Positions 37,464-46,096 of a DNA stretch of 64,000 nucleotides are shown piece after piece. A model generated the notes under the pieces. The model saw nothing but the letters and a program-made list of their open reading frames with translations, searched no databases and was not told where the DNA came from. The position numbers were made by a program, and so were the translations under genes. Source of the stretch: Bradyrhizobium sp. CCBAU 53421 (GTDB lineage: Bacteria > Pseudomonadota > Alphaproteobacteria > Rhizobiales > Xanthobacteraceae); NCBI RefSeq assembly GCF_015291625.1, contig NZ_CP030047.1, forward strand, positions 9,195,050 to 9,259,049. Reading direction: 5' to 3'. How positions within the stretch are numbered: position 1 is the stretch's first letter; every line of letters starts with the position of its first letter.

Positions 37464-38576
37464 ATGGCGAACGACCTGCACGAGCATCTGATCGAACTGG
37501 CCTATGAGGCCGCGGTCGTCCCCGAGCTTTGGCCGAATGTGCTGCATCAGGTTGGCGGGATCGCCAAGGCGCGCGGTATCGTGCTGCTGACGGCGGCCCC
37601 GCACGACGTCCGCTGGGTCGCATCCCCCGGCATGCACGACGACACGGTCGCCTATGTCGAAGGCGGCTGGCACGAGCGCAACGGGCGGTTGCCGCGCCTG
37701 CTGGCGGCCAATCATGCCGGCTTCCTGCGCGACATCGACGTGTTCGATACGCCCGAGGAGGTGCAGCAGGATTACCAGATCCGCGAGTTCTTCCGCCCGC
37801 GCGGGCTCGGATGGGGCGCCGGTACCGCGATCCCGGTGCCGAGCGGCGATGTGTTGATCTACAGCGTCGAGCGCGAATACCGGCACGGGCCGATCGAACG
37901 GGAAGCGATCGAGCAGCTCGACGCGCTCCGCCCGCATCTGGCGCGGGCGGCGCTGCTGTCGGCGCGGCTCGGGATGGAGCGCGCGAGGGCGGCGACCGAG
38001 TCGCTGGCGATGCTCGGCCTGCCCGCGGCCGTGCTGCGGCGCGGCGGCCGCCTGATGGCGGCCAACACGCTGTTCGACCGTCTGGTGCCCGACGTGATGC
38101 AGGATCGCACCGATCGCCTGACGCTGGCGGCAACCGCCGCCGACGCGCTGTTCGCGCAGGCGGTGGGGGCGCTCGATCAGGGGCTCATCGGCGTCGAGGT
38201 CCGCTCGGTGCCGATCGCCGCGCAGGAGGATCGGCCACCGCTGATCGTGCATCTGGTCCCGATCCAGGGCGCAGCGCGGGACCTGTTCGACCGCGCGCTG
38301 GCGATCGTCATCGTGACGCCGGTGGTGCCATCGGAGGTGCCGACCGCGGAAGTGCTGCAGGGCCTGTTCGACCTGACGCCGGCGGAAGCGCGCGTTGCGC
38401 GCGGCATCGGCGAGGGGCGAACCGTCGAGGCCATCGCCGTCGCGTTCGGCATCTCCCGCGAGACGGTTCGCAACCAGCTCAAGGCCGTGCTGGCCAAGAC
38501 CGGACTCGGCCGGCAGGTGGAATTGGCCGGACTGCTCGCCGGCGCCAAGGTGCCGCCGGGCTCGTCCGCGGACTAG
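37464..38576 (+). CDS. LuxR-type helix-turn-helix regulator
   Basis: 370 residues if started at 37464 (MANDLHEHLIELAYEAAVVP); in-frame ATGs at 37422 and 37380 are alternatives. The C-terminus has a LuxR/GerE domain (FDLTPAEARVARGIGEGRTV, AFGISRETVRNQLKAVLAKT). The first 250 residues have no receiver or autoinducer domain that I recognise; similar stand-alone regulators with PAS/GAF-like fronts are frequent in Bradyrhizobium. Target genes are unknown. Confidence 0.82.
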   Translation: MANDLHEHLIELAYEAAVVPELWPNVLHQVGGIAKARGIVLLTAAPHDVRWVASPGMHDDTVAYVEGGWHERNGRLPRLLAANHAGFLRDIDVFDTPEEVQQDYQIREFFRPRGLGWGAGTAIPVPSGDVLIYSVEREYRHGPIEREAIEQLDALRPHLARAALLSARLGMERARAATESLAMLGLPAAVLRRGGRLMAANTLFDRLVPDVMQDRTDRLTLAATAADALFAQAVGALDQGLIGVEVRSVPIAAQEDRPPLIVHLVPIQGAARDLFDRALAIVIVTPVVPSEVPTAEVLQGLFDLTPAEARVARGIGEGRTVEAIAVAFGISRETVRNQLKAVLAKTGLGRQVELAGLLAGAKVPPGSSAD

Positions 38577-38731
38577 CACTCAAGCCATGTTCAGCCGAGC
38601 CTGGAAGAAGCCGGCAACACGGTTAACTGCATCGGATCGCATGTTCAAATCGCGCCGGTTGCGCTAGTGATAGCTCCCCTCCTCTCACCGTGCGCCCACC
38701 GGCGCATGTCCAGTCAAACGAGTGTATCTGA

Positions 38732-39073
38732 ATGGCCGAAGCCGACCTCGACGCCGTCATCCGGCAAACCGCAAGAGCGCAGACCAAGGCCGTGATGGCG
38801 GCTGCCAAGAAGCGCCAGGCCGTCTGGGTCGCGCGCGCCGCCAAGGCCAAGGACAAGGAGACCAAGGCGCGCTTCCGCCACCTCGCCAAGAGCACGATCC
38901 TGAACGCGACCGCGACCGCCAAGCGGCTGCAGAATTCCGCGGAGAACGCCGCCGACGCCTATGCCCGCGCCATGAAGAAGGCGGTGGAAGAGCCGCCGCC
39001 GGCCATCAAGCCCGAGAAGAAATCCGAGAAAAAATCCGAGAAGAAGCCGGCGAAGAAGAAAGCGGCCGCCTGA
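38732..39073 (+). CDS. Small lysine/alanine-rich basic protein
   Basis: 113 residues, strongly basic. Residues 1-85 are predicted long amphipathic helices (AKDKETKARFRHLAKSTILN); the tail has KPEKKSEKKSEKKPAKKKAA, like histone H1 or bacterial nucleoid protein tails. It could bind nucleic acid, but no defined domain is seen. It is followed after 12 bases by the GST gene in the same direction. Confidence 0.6.
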   Translation: MAEADLDAVIRQTARAQTKAVMAAAKKRQAVWVARAAKAKDKETKARFRHLAKSTILNATATAKRLQNSAENAADAYARAMKKAVEEPPPAIKPEKKSEKKSEKKPAKKKAAA

Positions 39074-39085
39074 TAAGGAGCACGC

Positions 39086-39727
39086 ATGCTCACCGTTCAC
39101 CATCTCGGCAAGTCGCAATCGGAGCGGATCGTATGGCTGTGCGAGGAGCTGGAGATCCCGTATGAGCTGAAGTGTACTACGCGCGATCCGGTCACGATGC
39201 TGGCGCCGGCCGATTACAAGGCGCTGCATCCGATCGGCGCCGCACCGGTCATCACCGACGGTGAGCTGGTGCTGGCCGAGTCCGGCGCGGTCGTCGAGTA
39301 CATCGTCGCCAGATACGGCGATGGACGGCTGACGCTGCCGCCCGACCACCCCGACTTCGCACAGTTCCTGTACTGGTTTCACTTCGCCAACGGCACGCTG
39401 CAGGCGCAGATGGGCCGCAGCATGATCCTGCACCGCCTCAACCTCGCGGCCGACAATCCGATGCTGGTGGCGACCAAGGCGCGGGTCGACCGCTCGTTCG
39501 ATCTGATCGAGGCCCGCGTCCGCGACGCCGCATATCTTGCGGGCGAGGCATTCACGACGGCCGATATCATGATCGGATTTTCGCTGACGACGATGCGCTA
39601 TTTCCTGCCCTATGACCTCGGCCGCTGCCCCAACATCAGGAATTATCTCGGCCGCATCGCCGCGCGCCCGGCCTATCAGCGCGCGATGCAGAAGGGCGAT
39701 CCGGGCATGGCGCTGCTGCTGACATGA
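39086..39727 (+). CDS. Glutathione S-transferase family protein
   Basis: 213 residues, ATG at 39086 after AAGGAG. Thioredoxin-like N-domain (LTVHHLGKSQSERIVWLCEE) with the cis-Pro (APVITDG) and the glutathione-binding AESGAVVEYI, then an all-helical C-domain with TTADIMIGF. Bacterial GSTs act in detoxification or ring cleavage; the substrate is open. Seven bases separate its stop from the DUF1697 gene, so co-transcription is likely. Confidence 0.9.
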   Translation: MLTVHHLGKSQSERIVWLCEELEIPYELKCTTRDPVTMLAPADYKALHPIGAAPVITDGELVLAESGAVVEYIVARYGDGRLTLPPDHPDFAQFLYWFHFANGTLQAQMGRSMILHRLNLAADNPMLVATKARVDRSFDLIEARVRDAAYLAGEAFTTADIMIGFSLTTMRYFLPYDLGRCPNIRNYLGRIAARPAYQRAMQKGDPGMALLLT

Positions 39728-39734
39728 GGCCGTG

Positions 39735-40250
39735 ATGCCGCGTTACGTCGCTCTGTTGCGCGCGGTCAATGTCGGCGGCACCGGCAAGCTGCCGATGACC
39801 GAGCTGAAGGCGATGTGCGTCGATGCGGGATTTACCGACGTGCAGACCTATATCGCCAGCGGCAATGTCGTGTTCTCCTCGAAGCTCGGCGCTGCCAAGG
39901 TCAAAGCCGCGCTGGAGCAGCGGCTGCACGCCTATGCCGGCAAGCCGGTCGGCGTCGCGGTGCGAAGCGCGGAGGAGATCGCCGCGGTGCTGAAGGCCAA
40001 TCCGTTTCCGAAAGCACCGCCGAATTACACGGTCGCGATCTTCCTCGACGAGCCGCCGGCCAAGGATGCCCTAAAGCACGTCAAGGGCCAGCAGGACGAG
40101 CAAATGCGGCTCGGCAAGCGCGAGATCTATGTCGCTTATGGCAGCGGCATGGGCCGCTCGAAACTGAAGATCCCCGCCGCCGCCAACGGCACCGCGCGCA
40201 ACATCAACACGATCGCGAAGCTGGCCGGGCTCGCGGCAGCTGACGAGTAG
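39735..40250 (+). CDS. DUF1697 family protein
   Basis: 171 residues from the ATG at 39735 (a GTG one codon earlier is possible). Family features: YVALLRAVNVGGTGKLPMTE, TYIASGNVVFSS, and GMGRSKLKIPAAANGTARNI with the closing NINTIAKL. Structure resembles a ferredoxin-like fold in known members; function not established. It lies directly behind the GST gene. Confidence 0.9.
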   Translation: MPRYVALLRAVNVGGTGKLPMTELKAMCVDAGFTDVQTYIASGNVVFSSKLGAAKVKAALEQRLHAYAGKPVGVAVRSAEEIAAVLKANPFPKAPPNYTVAIFLDEPPAKDALKHVKGQQDEQMRLGKREIYVAYGSGMGRSKLKIPAAANGTARNINTIAKLAGLAAADE

Positions 40251-40269
40251 AGCGTCGCCCGACGATCTC

Positions 40270-40382
40270 TGAACCGTCATCCTGAGGAGCGCGCAGCGCG
40301 TCTCGAAGGATGCACGGCCCGGCTGGTGGCCGATTCATCCTTCGAGACGGCCGCGCTGCGGCCTCCTCAGGATGACGGTTCA
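40270..40382. repeat. Long inverted repeat with 20-bp perfect ends
   Basis: Ends tgaaccgtcatcctgaggag and ctcctcaggatgacggttca are perfect complements; inside, ctcgaaggatg and catccttcgag continue the pairing. It fills the space between the convergent DUF1697 and threonine ammonia-lyase genes. I recall this motif as a common intergenic repeat in Bradyrhizobiaceae. Confidence 0.85.
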
Positions 40383-40398
40383 GGCACGGATGACGCGA

Positions 40399-41622
40399 CT
40401 ACGTTTCCCGCACCGCGAATCCTTCGGCGCCGAGCCTCGCCAGCACGTCCTCAAGATGCGCGCGGTCGCGGGTTTCGATCACGAGCTCGAGCAGCGTCGC
40501 CTTGGCTGGCAGGTCGGAGAAGGTGCGCTGATGCGAGACCTCGATGATGTTGGCGCCGGCATCCGCAAGCAGGATCGACACCGCCGCAAGCTGGCCGGGC
40601 CGGTCGACGATGTCGAGCGCCAGCTGGGTTAGCCGTCCCTCGCGCGCCAGCTCGCGGGTCAGGACCGAGGCGATCAGTCTGGTGTCGATATTGCCTCCGG
40701 TCAGCACGAGGCCGACATTGTGGCCGGCAAAGCGCTCCGGTGACGCGAGCACCGCGGCGAGGCCGGCGGCGCCGGCGCCCTCGACCACCGTCTTCTCGAT
40801 CGAGATCAGGGTCGCGACCGCGCGCTCGATCTGGTCCTCACTGACGAGGACGATGTCGTCGACGAGGTCGCGGACGATCTTGGTGGTGATCTGCCCGGGC
40901 ACCTTGACGGCGATGCCCTCGGCAAGCGTGTCGCCGCGCATCGGCAGCTGCCGGCCTTTGACGGCATTGTACATCGACGGGTAGAGCTGGGCTTGCACGC
41001 CGATGATTTGCACCGACGGCTTGATCGCCTTCGCGGCCGTGGCGATGCCCGAGATCAGGCCGCCGCCGCCGATCGGCACCACCAGGATATCGAGCTCCGG
41101 GACCGCCTCGAGCATCTCGAGCCCGATCGTGCCTTGTCCTGCAATGATCAGCGGATCGTCATAGGGATGGATCAGGATCAGGCCGCGCTCCGCTGCATGC
41201 GTGCTGACGAACGCGAAGCACTCCTCCAGCGTCTGCCCGGTGATGATGACCTCGGCGCCGTGCCGCCTGGTGTTCTCGATCTTAACCATCGGCGTGCCGA
41301 TCGGCATCACGATGGTGGCGGGGATGCCTAGCCGCTTGGCGTGATAGGCTACGCCCTGGGCGTGATTGCCGGCCGACATCGCGATCACCCCGCGCTTGCG
41401 CTCTTCGGGGGAGAGCGCCTGCAGCCTGTTCAGCGCACCGCGCTCCTTGAAGGTCGAGGTGAACTGCAGGTTCTCGAATTTGAGGAACAGGCGGCAGCCG
41501 CAGATCTCGCCCAGTGTGCGGCTCTCGTTGCACGCCGTGACCATGACGGAATCCCGGATCACGTCGGCGGCGCGGCGCACGTCGGCAAGTGTGACGGCGG
41601 TAGTATCGGAAGGATGCGGCAT
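40399..41622 (-). CDS. Threonine ammonia-lyase (threonine dehydratase) with ACT domain
   Basis: 407 residues. PLP fold type II: lysine in TSTFKERGALNRL, SAGNHAQGVAYHAKRLG, glycine loop VPIGGGGLISG and the GAGAAGLAAVLA region. An ACT-like domain (LALDIVDRPGQLAAVSILLA) covers the last 75 residues. It deaminates threonine to 2-oxobutanoate; with a single ACT it resembles the catabolic/biosynthetic hybrid forms in alphaproteobacteria. No ilv genes are adjacent. Confidence 0.93.
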   Translation of the reverse strand: MPHPSDTTAVTLADVRRAADVIRDSVMVTACNESRTLGEICGCRLFLKFENLQFTSTFKERGALNRLQALSPEERKRGVIAMSAGNHAQGVAYHAKRLGIPATIVMPIGTPMVKIENTRRHGAEVIITGQTLEECFAFVSTHAAERGLILIHPYDDPLIIAGQGTIGLEMLEAVPELDILVVPIGGGGLISGIATAAKAIKPSVQIIGVQAQLYPSMYNAVKGRQLPMRGDTLAEGIAVKVPGQITTKIVRDLVDDIVLVSEDQIERAVATLISIEKTVVEGAGAAGLAAVLASPERFAGHNVGLVLTGGNIDTRLIASVLTRELAREGRLTQLALDIVDRPGQLAAVSILLADAGANIIEVSHQRTFSDLPAKATLLELVIETRDRAHLEDVLARLGAEGFAVRET

Positions 41623-41688
41623 CGGGTTTCGCTTTGGACCGTTTCGTCGGACGGAACCTAGCGTGTTTCGGCGCCGAAAACGACCGCG

Positions 41689-41838
41689 CTATCGCTCGGT
41701 CAATGCCGCTTCCTCCGGTTTTGCCGGCCCGGCCAGCTCGATCTCATCGCATTTGGGGCAAACCAGCGCGGTCCGGAAATGCTTGTCGAGCACAATGGTG
41801 CGCGTCCTGCCGCACTGGCAGCGCATCGGCTTATCCAT
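41689..41838 (-). CDS. 49-residue zinc-ribbon micro-protein
   Basis: Minus-strand ATG at 41838 to TAG at 41689. The product begins MDKPMRCQCGRTRTIVLDKH and continues to a CPKCDEIEL knuckle, so two pairs of cysteines (CxC and CPxC, 21 residues apart) form a small zinc ribbon; the tail is Glu/Ala-rich. The regular coding feel and the Cys spacing support a real gene. It lies upstream of threonine ammonia-lyase on the same strand, 66 bases away. Function unknown; nucleic-acid or protein binding is a guess. Confidence 0.65.
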   Translation of the reverse strand: MDKPMRCQCGRTRTIVLDKHFRTALVCPKCDEIELAGPAKPEEAALTER

Positions 41839-41938
41839 GGAAGGTCGGCCCGGGTTCGAGATGCAAGGAAAGCTTGCGCCTAGCTATCCCGGTCCGGTTA
41901 ACCCAATATGACTTGCCGCCGGAAAATTTGTCGCGCGG

Positions 41939-42094
41939 CTAGAAGAAGCCCGCGCTGAGATCGAGGCCATAGCTCGCCCTGAGCACCGCGACGAACAGGA
42001 TCGCAAAGGCGAACAACAGGGTATGCCGGGCGATATTGCTCCGAAGCGAATTGGCCGGAAACACGCGTGCGATCGATTGAGCCAAAGCAGTCAT
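41939..42094 (-). CDS. 51-residue single-span membrane micro-protein
   Basis: Minus-strand ATG at 42094 with GGAGGT upstream, stop TAG at 41939. The sequence MTALAQSIARVFPANSLRSN precedes a basic IARH and one hydrophobic helix (TLLFAFAILFVAVLRASYGL). Small one-helix proteins of this kind are found in Bradyrhizobium; function unknown. Confidence 0.6.
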   Translation of the reverse strand: MTALAQSIARVFPANSLRSNIARHTLLFAFAILFVAVLRASYGLDLSAGFF

Positions 42095-42148
42095 TTGCGA
42101 CCTCCAGAGCCACGTCCCGAAGTTAGGTCGCGTGCAGCGCCGCGAGGT

Positions 42149-42556
42149 TCAATGCGGCTCGCGGATCGGCCGGCGGCGCGCCAATGTGCTCTGTTCGGGA
42201 TCACGCTGTGCCCGCATCCGGTTCTTGAAGCGGTGACCGACCACGATCAGTGCGCCCTGTGAACGGCTCACCGCCTCGGTTGACGCGGGTGGCAGATTGT
42301 CTTGGGTGACGGCCTCCAGCGCGCGCAGGAACTCGCGACCGGCCGATGTGATCTCCCAGCCCTCGACATCACGCAGCACGTAGCCGCTGCTAAAGATGTC
42401 CAGATCGGGAACCCGTGACGCCAGCCGCTTGATCCGCGCATGCCAGTCGTCGCCGCTCGACGAGAGAATAGCGAGGTCGTGCTTGAGGGAATCGAGCGCG
42501 GCTCTGCCGCTGACGTGACTGGCCAATATTTTTAGAATCGCAACCTGTATGCTCAA
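42149..42556 (-). CDS. Hypothetical winged-helix-like protein, TTG start
   Basis: 135 residues from a TTG at 42556; no ATG lies in the conserved-looking N-terminus (SIQVAILKILASHVSGRAAL). The first 80 residues look like a small helical/winged domain ending in SSGYVLRDVEGWEITSAGRE, a wing often seen in HTH proteins. The C-terminal 40 residues are basic (HRFKNRMRAQRDPEQ). No family name can be given. Confidence 0.6.
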   Translation of the reverse strand: MSIQVAILKILASHVSGRAALDSLKHDLAILSSSGDDWHARIKRLASRVPDLDIFSSGYVLRDVEGWEITSAGREFLRALEAVTQDNLPPASTEAVSRSQGALIVVGHRFKNRMRAQRDPEQSTLARRRPIREPH

Positions 42557-42680
42557 CTCAAAGCCTCGACCGCCACGGTTCTTTTTGTTCTGCGCAGCCG
42601 ATCCGGAAATTATCGCGCTGACGACTCCACCGTCCAGTCATCAGCGCCAGTTATCCAGAAGACGGCATGACGGTATCGAT

Positions 42681-44207
42681 TTATGCTGCGCGTGATGTGC
42701 CGACGCGGCGCTCGGGCCGCTGCGACGACATCGACTCCTCTTCCATATCCTGCGGCGCGCCCCAAAATTCCCGCACCGTCGGCCCGTGCTTCAACCTGCC
42801 GTCGCGCAGGAAGCCGAGAATTTCGTGCGGCCAGACCCGGCGTCCCATCTGCGTGTACCAGCGCATCGCATGACGAAGTCCGGCGTCGCGATGAAGCAGC
42901 ACGCGGAGCAAGGCCTTCGGGCGGCATTGCAGCACCATCTCGGTGAACTTGAACCAGAGCAGCACCCGCCACGGCGGCATATGCCGTGTCGCCAGCACCT
43001 GATGCTTGTAGTCCCAGAGCCTGCGATCGGTCTGGATGACACGCCGCTCTGCCGCGAGACGGAAATACGGCGTCCAGCGATGCGGCGTGACGTAGAGCAT
43101 CTGGATCTGATCGGGATCGTAGGACAGCAGCTGCCGCAGGCCGCGCCAGTGATCGCGATCGGTCTCCTCCTCGAAACCGACCACCCAGGTCGCCATCGAC
43201 AGGATGCCGTGCTGACGCATCAGGCGGATGGCCTCGCGATCGATCGTGGTGGTCGCGCCCTTGCGGATCAGCTCCAGCGTCTTCTCGTCGGTGTTCTCCA
43301 TGCCGAGCAGGAAGCGCTGCCAGCCCGCCTTCTTGTAGAGATGCAGGATGTCGGCATCGCGGACGATGTCGTCGGCGCGGGTCGAGCCGACCAGGATCAA
43401 ATCGACATTCTCCGCGATCAGGGCCTCGAGGAAGGTCCGCCAGGCTTTCTTCGAGACGGTCGGGTTCTCGTCGGCGAAATTGATCACCTTGACGCCGTGC
43501 TCGCGATGCAGCCGCGCCAACTCCCTGGCGAAACGCACGGGATCGCGGTGTCGCCATCGCGTCCAGAAACCACGCTGGCCGCAATAATTGCAGAGATGCG
43601 GACAGCCGCGCGAGAACTGCACCACGACGGCACGCAGCCCTCCCCAATAGCTGTAGTGCGCGTGATCGATCAACTCCCAGCCGACCCGGTAGGCATCGAG
43701 ATCGCGGATCACAGGCGCCGGCCGGGTGGCGCGCGGCCCATCATCGTCGCGGAATGCGATGCCGCCGATGCCGGCGAGATCGCCGCCATATTCCAGCGCC
43801 CGCATCAGGCGGCGCGCGGTCTCCTCGCCCTCGCCGCGCACGATCGCGGTGACGTAGGGCTCCTCGCGCAGGATCTCGCGCCAGTGATAGGTCGGAAACA
43901 CGCCGCCATAGACGATCAGCGCGCCGGGCACCGCCCTGACGATCGCCTGCGCGGCTTGCGCGATGACCGGATGGCCCGAGGTCGAGCCGGAATGGCCGAA
44001 CAGGACCGCATCCGGCGCAAACCGCGATGCCTCCGCGTGGATGGCGGCCAGCGGCATCGGCCCGAACTCGGCATCGAGAAGGCGGACTTCATGTCCGTCG
44101 TCGATCAGCGGACCGCCGATCGACAGCAGGCCGAGCGGCGGCAAATGGTCGTCGGGGATCCGGCTGCCGATCGCCGGATGAGGCACGTTGATGAGAAGAA
44201 TGCGCAT
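42681..44207 (-). CDS. B12-binding radical SAM protein (BchE-like)
   Basis: 508 residues from the ATG at 44207 (GGGAG upstream). An N-terminal cobalamin-binding Rossmann domain (RILLINVPHPAIG, DGHEVRLLDAEFG, VLFGHSGSTSGHP, LIVYGGVFPTYHW) is followed by a radical SAM barrel with SRGCPHLCNYCGQ (CxxxCxxC) near residue 200. The family includes BchE, the anaerobic Mg-protoporphyrin ester cyclase, and hopanoid-tailoring enzymes. No photosynthesis genes are nearby; the upstream neighbour is a cis-prenyltransferase, so a lipid or isoprenoid substrate is an alternative. Identity to BchE proper is not decided here. Confidence 0.85.
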   Translation of the reverse strand: MRILLINVPHPAIGSRIPDDHLPPLGLLSIGGPLIDDGHEVRLLDAEFGPMPLAAIHAEASRFAPDAVLFGHSGSTSGHPVIAQAAQAIVRAVPGALIVYGGVFPTYHWREILREEPYVTAIVRGEGEETARRLMRALEYGGDLAGIGGIAFRDDDGPRATRPAPVIRDLDAYRVGWELIDHAHYSYWGGLRAVVVQFSRGCPHLCNYCGQRGFWTRWRHRDPVRFARELARLHREHGVKVINFADENPTVSKKAWRTFLEALIAENVDLILVGSTRADDIVRDADILHLYKKAGWQRFLLGMENTDEKTLELIRKGATTTIDREAIRLMRQHGILSMATWVVGFEEETDRDHWRGLRQLLSYDPDQIQMLYVTPHRWTPYFRLAAERRVIQTDRRLWDYKHQVLATRHMPPWRVLLWFKFTEMVLQCRPKALLRVLLHRDAGLRHAMRWYTQMGRRVWPHEILGFLRDGRLKHGPTVREFWGAPQDMEEESMSSQRPERRVGTSRAA

Positions 44208-44314
44208 GGATGATCGCTCCCGCTTTGCTTGGCGTGATCGTTCGTCCCCGCATTTTGTGTAAGGAGGCCCACCCCCCGGCCGGGCTTTGGAACTAGCGGA
44301 AGCGCGACTGTGCG

Positions 44315-45055
44315 CTAGAGGGTCGGCACCTCCGCCGGTGCGATTGCGGTCAGCCCGCCGAAGCGGCGCTCGCGGCCATGGAAGGAGGCGAGCGCGTCGG
44401 CGAGATCGTCGGCGTCGAATTCGGGCCACATCCGCTCGGTGAAGTGCAGCTCGGCATAGGCGCCCTCCCAGAGCAGGAAGTCCGACAGCCGCTTCTCGCC
44501 CGAGGTGCGGATGATCAGGTCGACGTCGCGCAGGCCGGCTTCGCCGGTGATGAGATCGGCGAAGGTCTCGCGGCTCAACTCGCCTGCACCGGCCGCGCGC
44601 GCGGCTGCGTTCAGGATTGCATCGCGCGCCGAATAGTCGATCGCGATGCGCAGATGCAGCGTGGTGCCATCAGCGGTCTCGGCCTCGGCGCGCGTGATCG
44701 CGGCCGCGATGCCGTCGGGCAGCCGGTCGCGGCGGCCGATCACGGTGAGGCGAACGCCGTTGCGCACCAGGGCTGCGATCTCGTTGGCGAGATAGAACCG
44801 CAGCAACCCCATCAGCGCCGCGACTTCCGCCTTCGGGCGGCGCCAATTGTCGCTGGAGAACGCGTAGAGCGTCAGCGTGCCGACGCCCTGGTCCGGCGCG
44901 GCCTCGACGATGCGGCGGATCGCCTCGACGCCGGCCTCATGCCCGCGCAGCCGCGACAGGCCGCGCCGCGTCGCCCAGCGGCCGTTGCCGTCCATGATGA
45001 TGCCGACATGGAGCCGTACGGCCACCTCCGGCTTGAGCGCGACGTTGCTTTGCAT
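44315..45055 (-). CDS. Isoprenyl (cis-polyprenyl) diphosphate synthase, UppS family
   Basis: 246 residues; ATG at 45055 has GGAGA seven bases upstream (a GTG one codon earlier is possible). Signatures: [15 protein letters not shown] with the catalytic Asp, [15 protein letters not shown], and [27 protein letters not shown] end. SDNW replaces the more usual SENW. It adds isopentenyl units in cis. The housekeeping uppS normally sits with cdsA/dxr/rseP, so this copy beside a radical SAM gene may be a second, specialised enzyme. It starts 30 bases after the winged-helix gene ends. Confidence 0.9.
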   Translation of the reverse strand: MQSNVALKPEVAVRLHVGIIMDGNGRWATRRGLSRLRGHEAGVEAIRRIVEAAPDQGVGTLTLYAFSSDNWRRPKAEVAALMGLLRFYLANEIAALVRNGVRLTVIGRRDRLPDGIAAAITRAEAETADGTTLHLRIAIDYSARDAILNAAARAAGAGELSRETFADLITGEAGLRDVDLIIRTSGEKRLSDFLLWEGAYAELHFTERMWPEFDADDLADALASFHGRERRFGGLTAIAPAEVPTL

Positions 45056-45085
45056 CACAAAGTCTCCGAATAAAAAATGGAATAA

Positions 45086-45481
45086 TCAAATCGTCTGAAC
45101 GCCGAGACGGCCGGACGCGCCCTCGCCGGCGGCCTTTTCGGCCTTGCCGGCGGCTTTGGCCGCGTCGCGCACCAGCTGCTCGAGCACGGCGAGATAATCG
45201 AGGAAGCGGCGGCGGCCGCTCTTGGTGAGACGACAGCTGGTATGCGGGCGATTGCCTTCATAGCCCTTGATGACGTCGACGAGGCCGGCCTCCTGCAGCA
45301 CCTGCAGATGCCGGCTGAGATTGCCGTCGGTCAGGCCGCAGAGCTGCTTGAGATCTGCGAAGGCGAGCCCCTTCGGATGCGCCATCAGCGAGGTCAGCAG
45401 GCCGAGCCGTGCCTTCTCGTGGATGACGCGGTCGAGGCCGTCATAGGCGAATGGCGCGGTGGTCACGTCAGTCTTCGGCAT
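45086..45481 (-). CDS. Winged-helix transcriptional regulator
   Basis: 131 residues from the ATG at 45481 (GGAGG five bases upstream; the preceding ATG at 45484 is closer than ideal). ArsR/MarR-like wHTH: HEKARLGLLTSLMAHPKGLA, FADLKQLCGLTDGNLSRHLQ, VLQEAGLVDVIKGYEGNRPH (wing). The C-terminus is an Ala/Lys helix. Its start overlaps the end of the membrane-protein gene, giving a two-gene unit that is typical for this regulator type, and an upstream palindrome is its likely target. Confidence 0.87.
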   Translation of the reverse strand: MPKTDVTTAPFAYDGLDRVIHEKARLGLLTSLMAHPKGLAFADLKQLCGLTDGNLSRHLQVLQEAGLVDVIKGYEGNRPHTSCRLTKSGRRRFLDYLAVLEQLVRDAAKAAGKAEKAAGEGASGRLGVQTI

Positions 45482-46085
45482 CATGGCCTCCGGAAGCGAA
45501 ATACAACAATGCTGCGAGCAGCAACTGGCCGATTGCGAATGGCAGGCCCATGGTCCAGGGCGACAGCGCGCGACTCTGGCTTGCGATCAAGAGCACCGTG
45601 AAGCCCGACAGGAAATACCAGGCGCCGCCGAGCGCGATCGTGCGCGGCAGCAGGCGGACCGAGGCGAACACGCCGAGGCTGACCAGCACCTGCCACAGGC
45701 CGGGCAGCATCCACAGCGTCTCGGGCGCGAATTTCCATTGCAGGATCGCGAGCAGCACGCCGGCAATGACAGCAGGAACGAACTGCCCGATCGCCTGCTG
45801 CACCATCGCGTCCGCGAGGCCGGAATGATGCCGCCGCGACCGCGCCTGCATCTCGATCCAGATCAGCACCGCGGACAGCAAAGCGGCGGCCGCCCAGCCC
45901 GAAAGGAATGCGATCGGATGACCGGTGGGATCGCCGAGCCAGAGATATTGCGCAAGCGCCGTGACCAGCGCGATGCCGCTGGTGGCGGCGACGGTCGCAG
46001 GGCCGTAGCCGCGGAATGCGGTTCCCGCCGCAATCTGGCTGCGGATCGCGAGAATATCGGCCAACGCCTTGTCGAGGTCGCGCAT
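45468..46085 (-). CDS. Multi-span membrane protein paired with wHTH regulator
   Basis: 205 residues from the ATG at 46085. A cytosolic helix (MRDLDKALADILAIRSQIAA) precedes five to six membrane segments, for example TVAATSGIALVTALAQYLWL and PAVIAGVLLAILQWKF. No transporter family is recognised. It is the promoter-proximal gene of a unit that continues with the wHTH regulator and perhaps uppS and the radical SAM gene. Confidence 0.8.
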   Translation of the reverse strand: MRDLDKALADILAIRSQIAAGTAFRGYGPATVAATSGIALVTALAQYLWLGDPTGHPIAFLSGWAAAALLSAVLIWIEMQARSRRHHSGLADAMVQQAIGQFVPAVIAGVLLAILQWKFAPETLWMLPGLWQVLVSLGVFASVRLLPRTIALGGAWYFLSGFTVLLIASQSRALSPWTMGLPFAIGQLLLAALLYFASGGHDAED

Positions 46086-46096
46086 GATTCGCCCGA

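Noticed and set aside
36970..37507. Overlapping frames of 129-171 codons on both strands in the gap
   Set aside because: None has a domain, a ribosome-binding site or a natural start; likely chance frames in GC-rich DNA.
42681..44207. Naming the radical SAM gene bchE
   Set aside because: Domain order fits, but no photosynthesis genes are near and related B12 radical SAM enzymes share the same layout.
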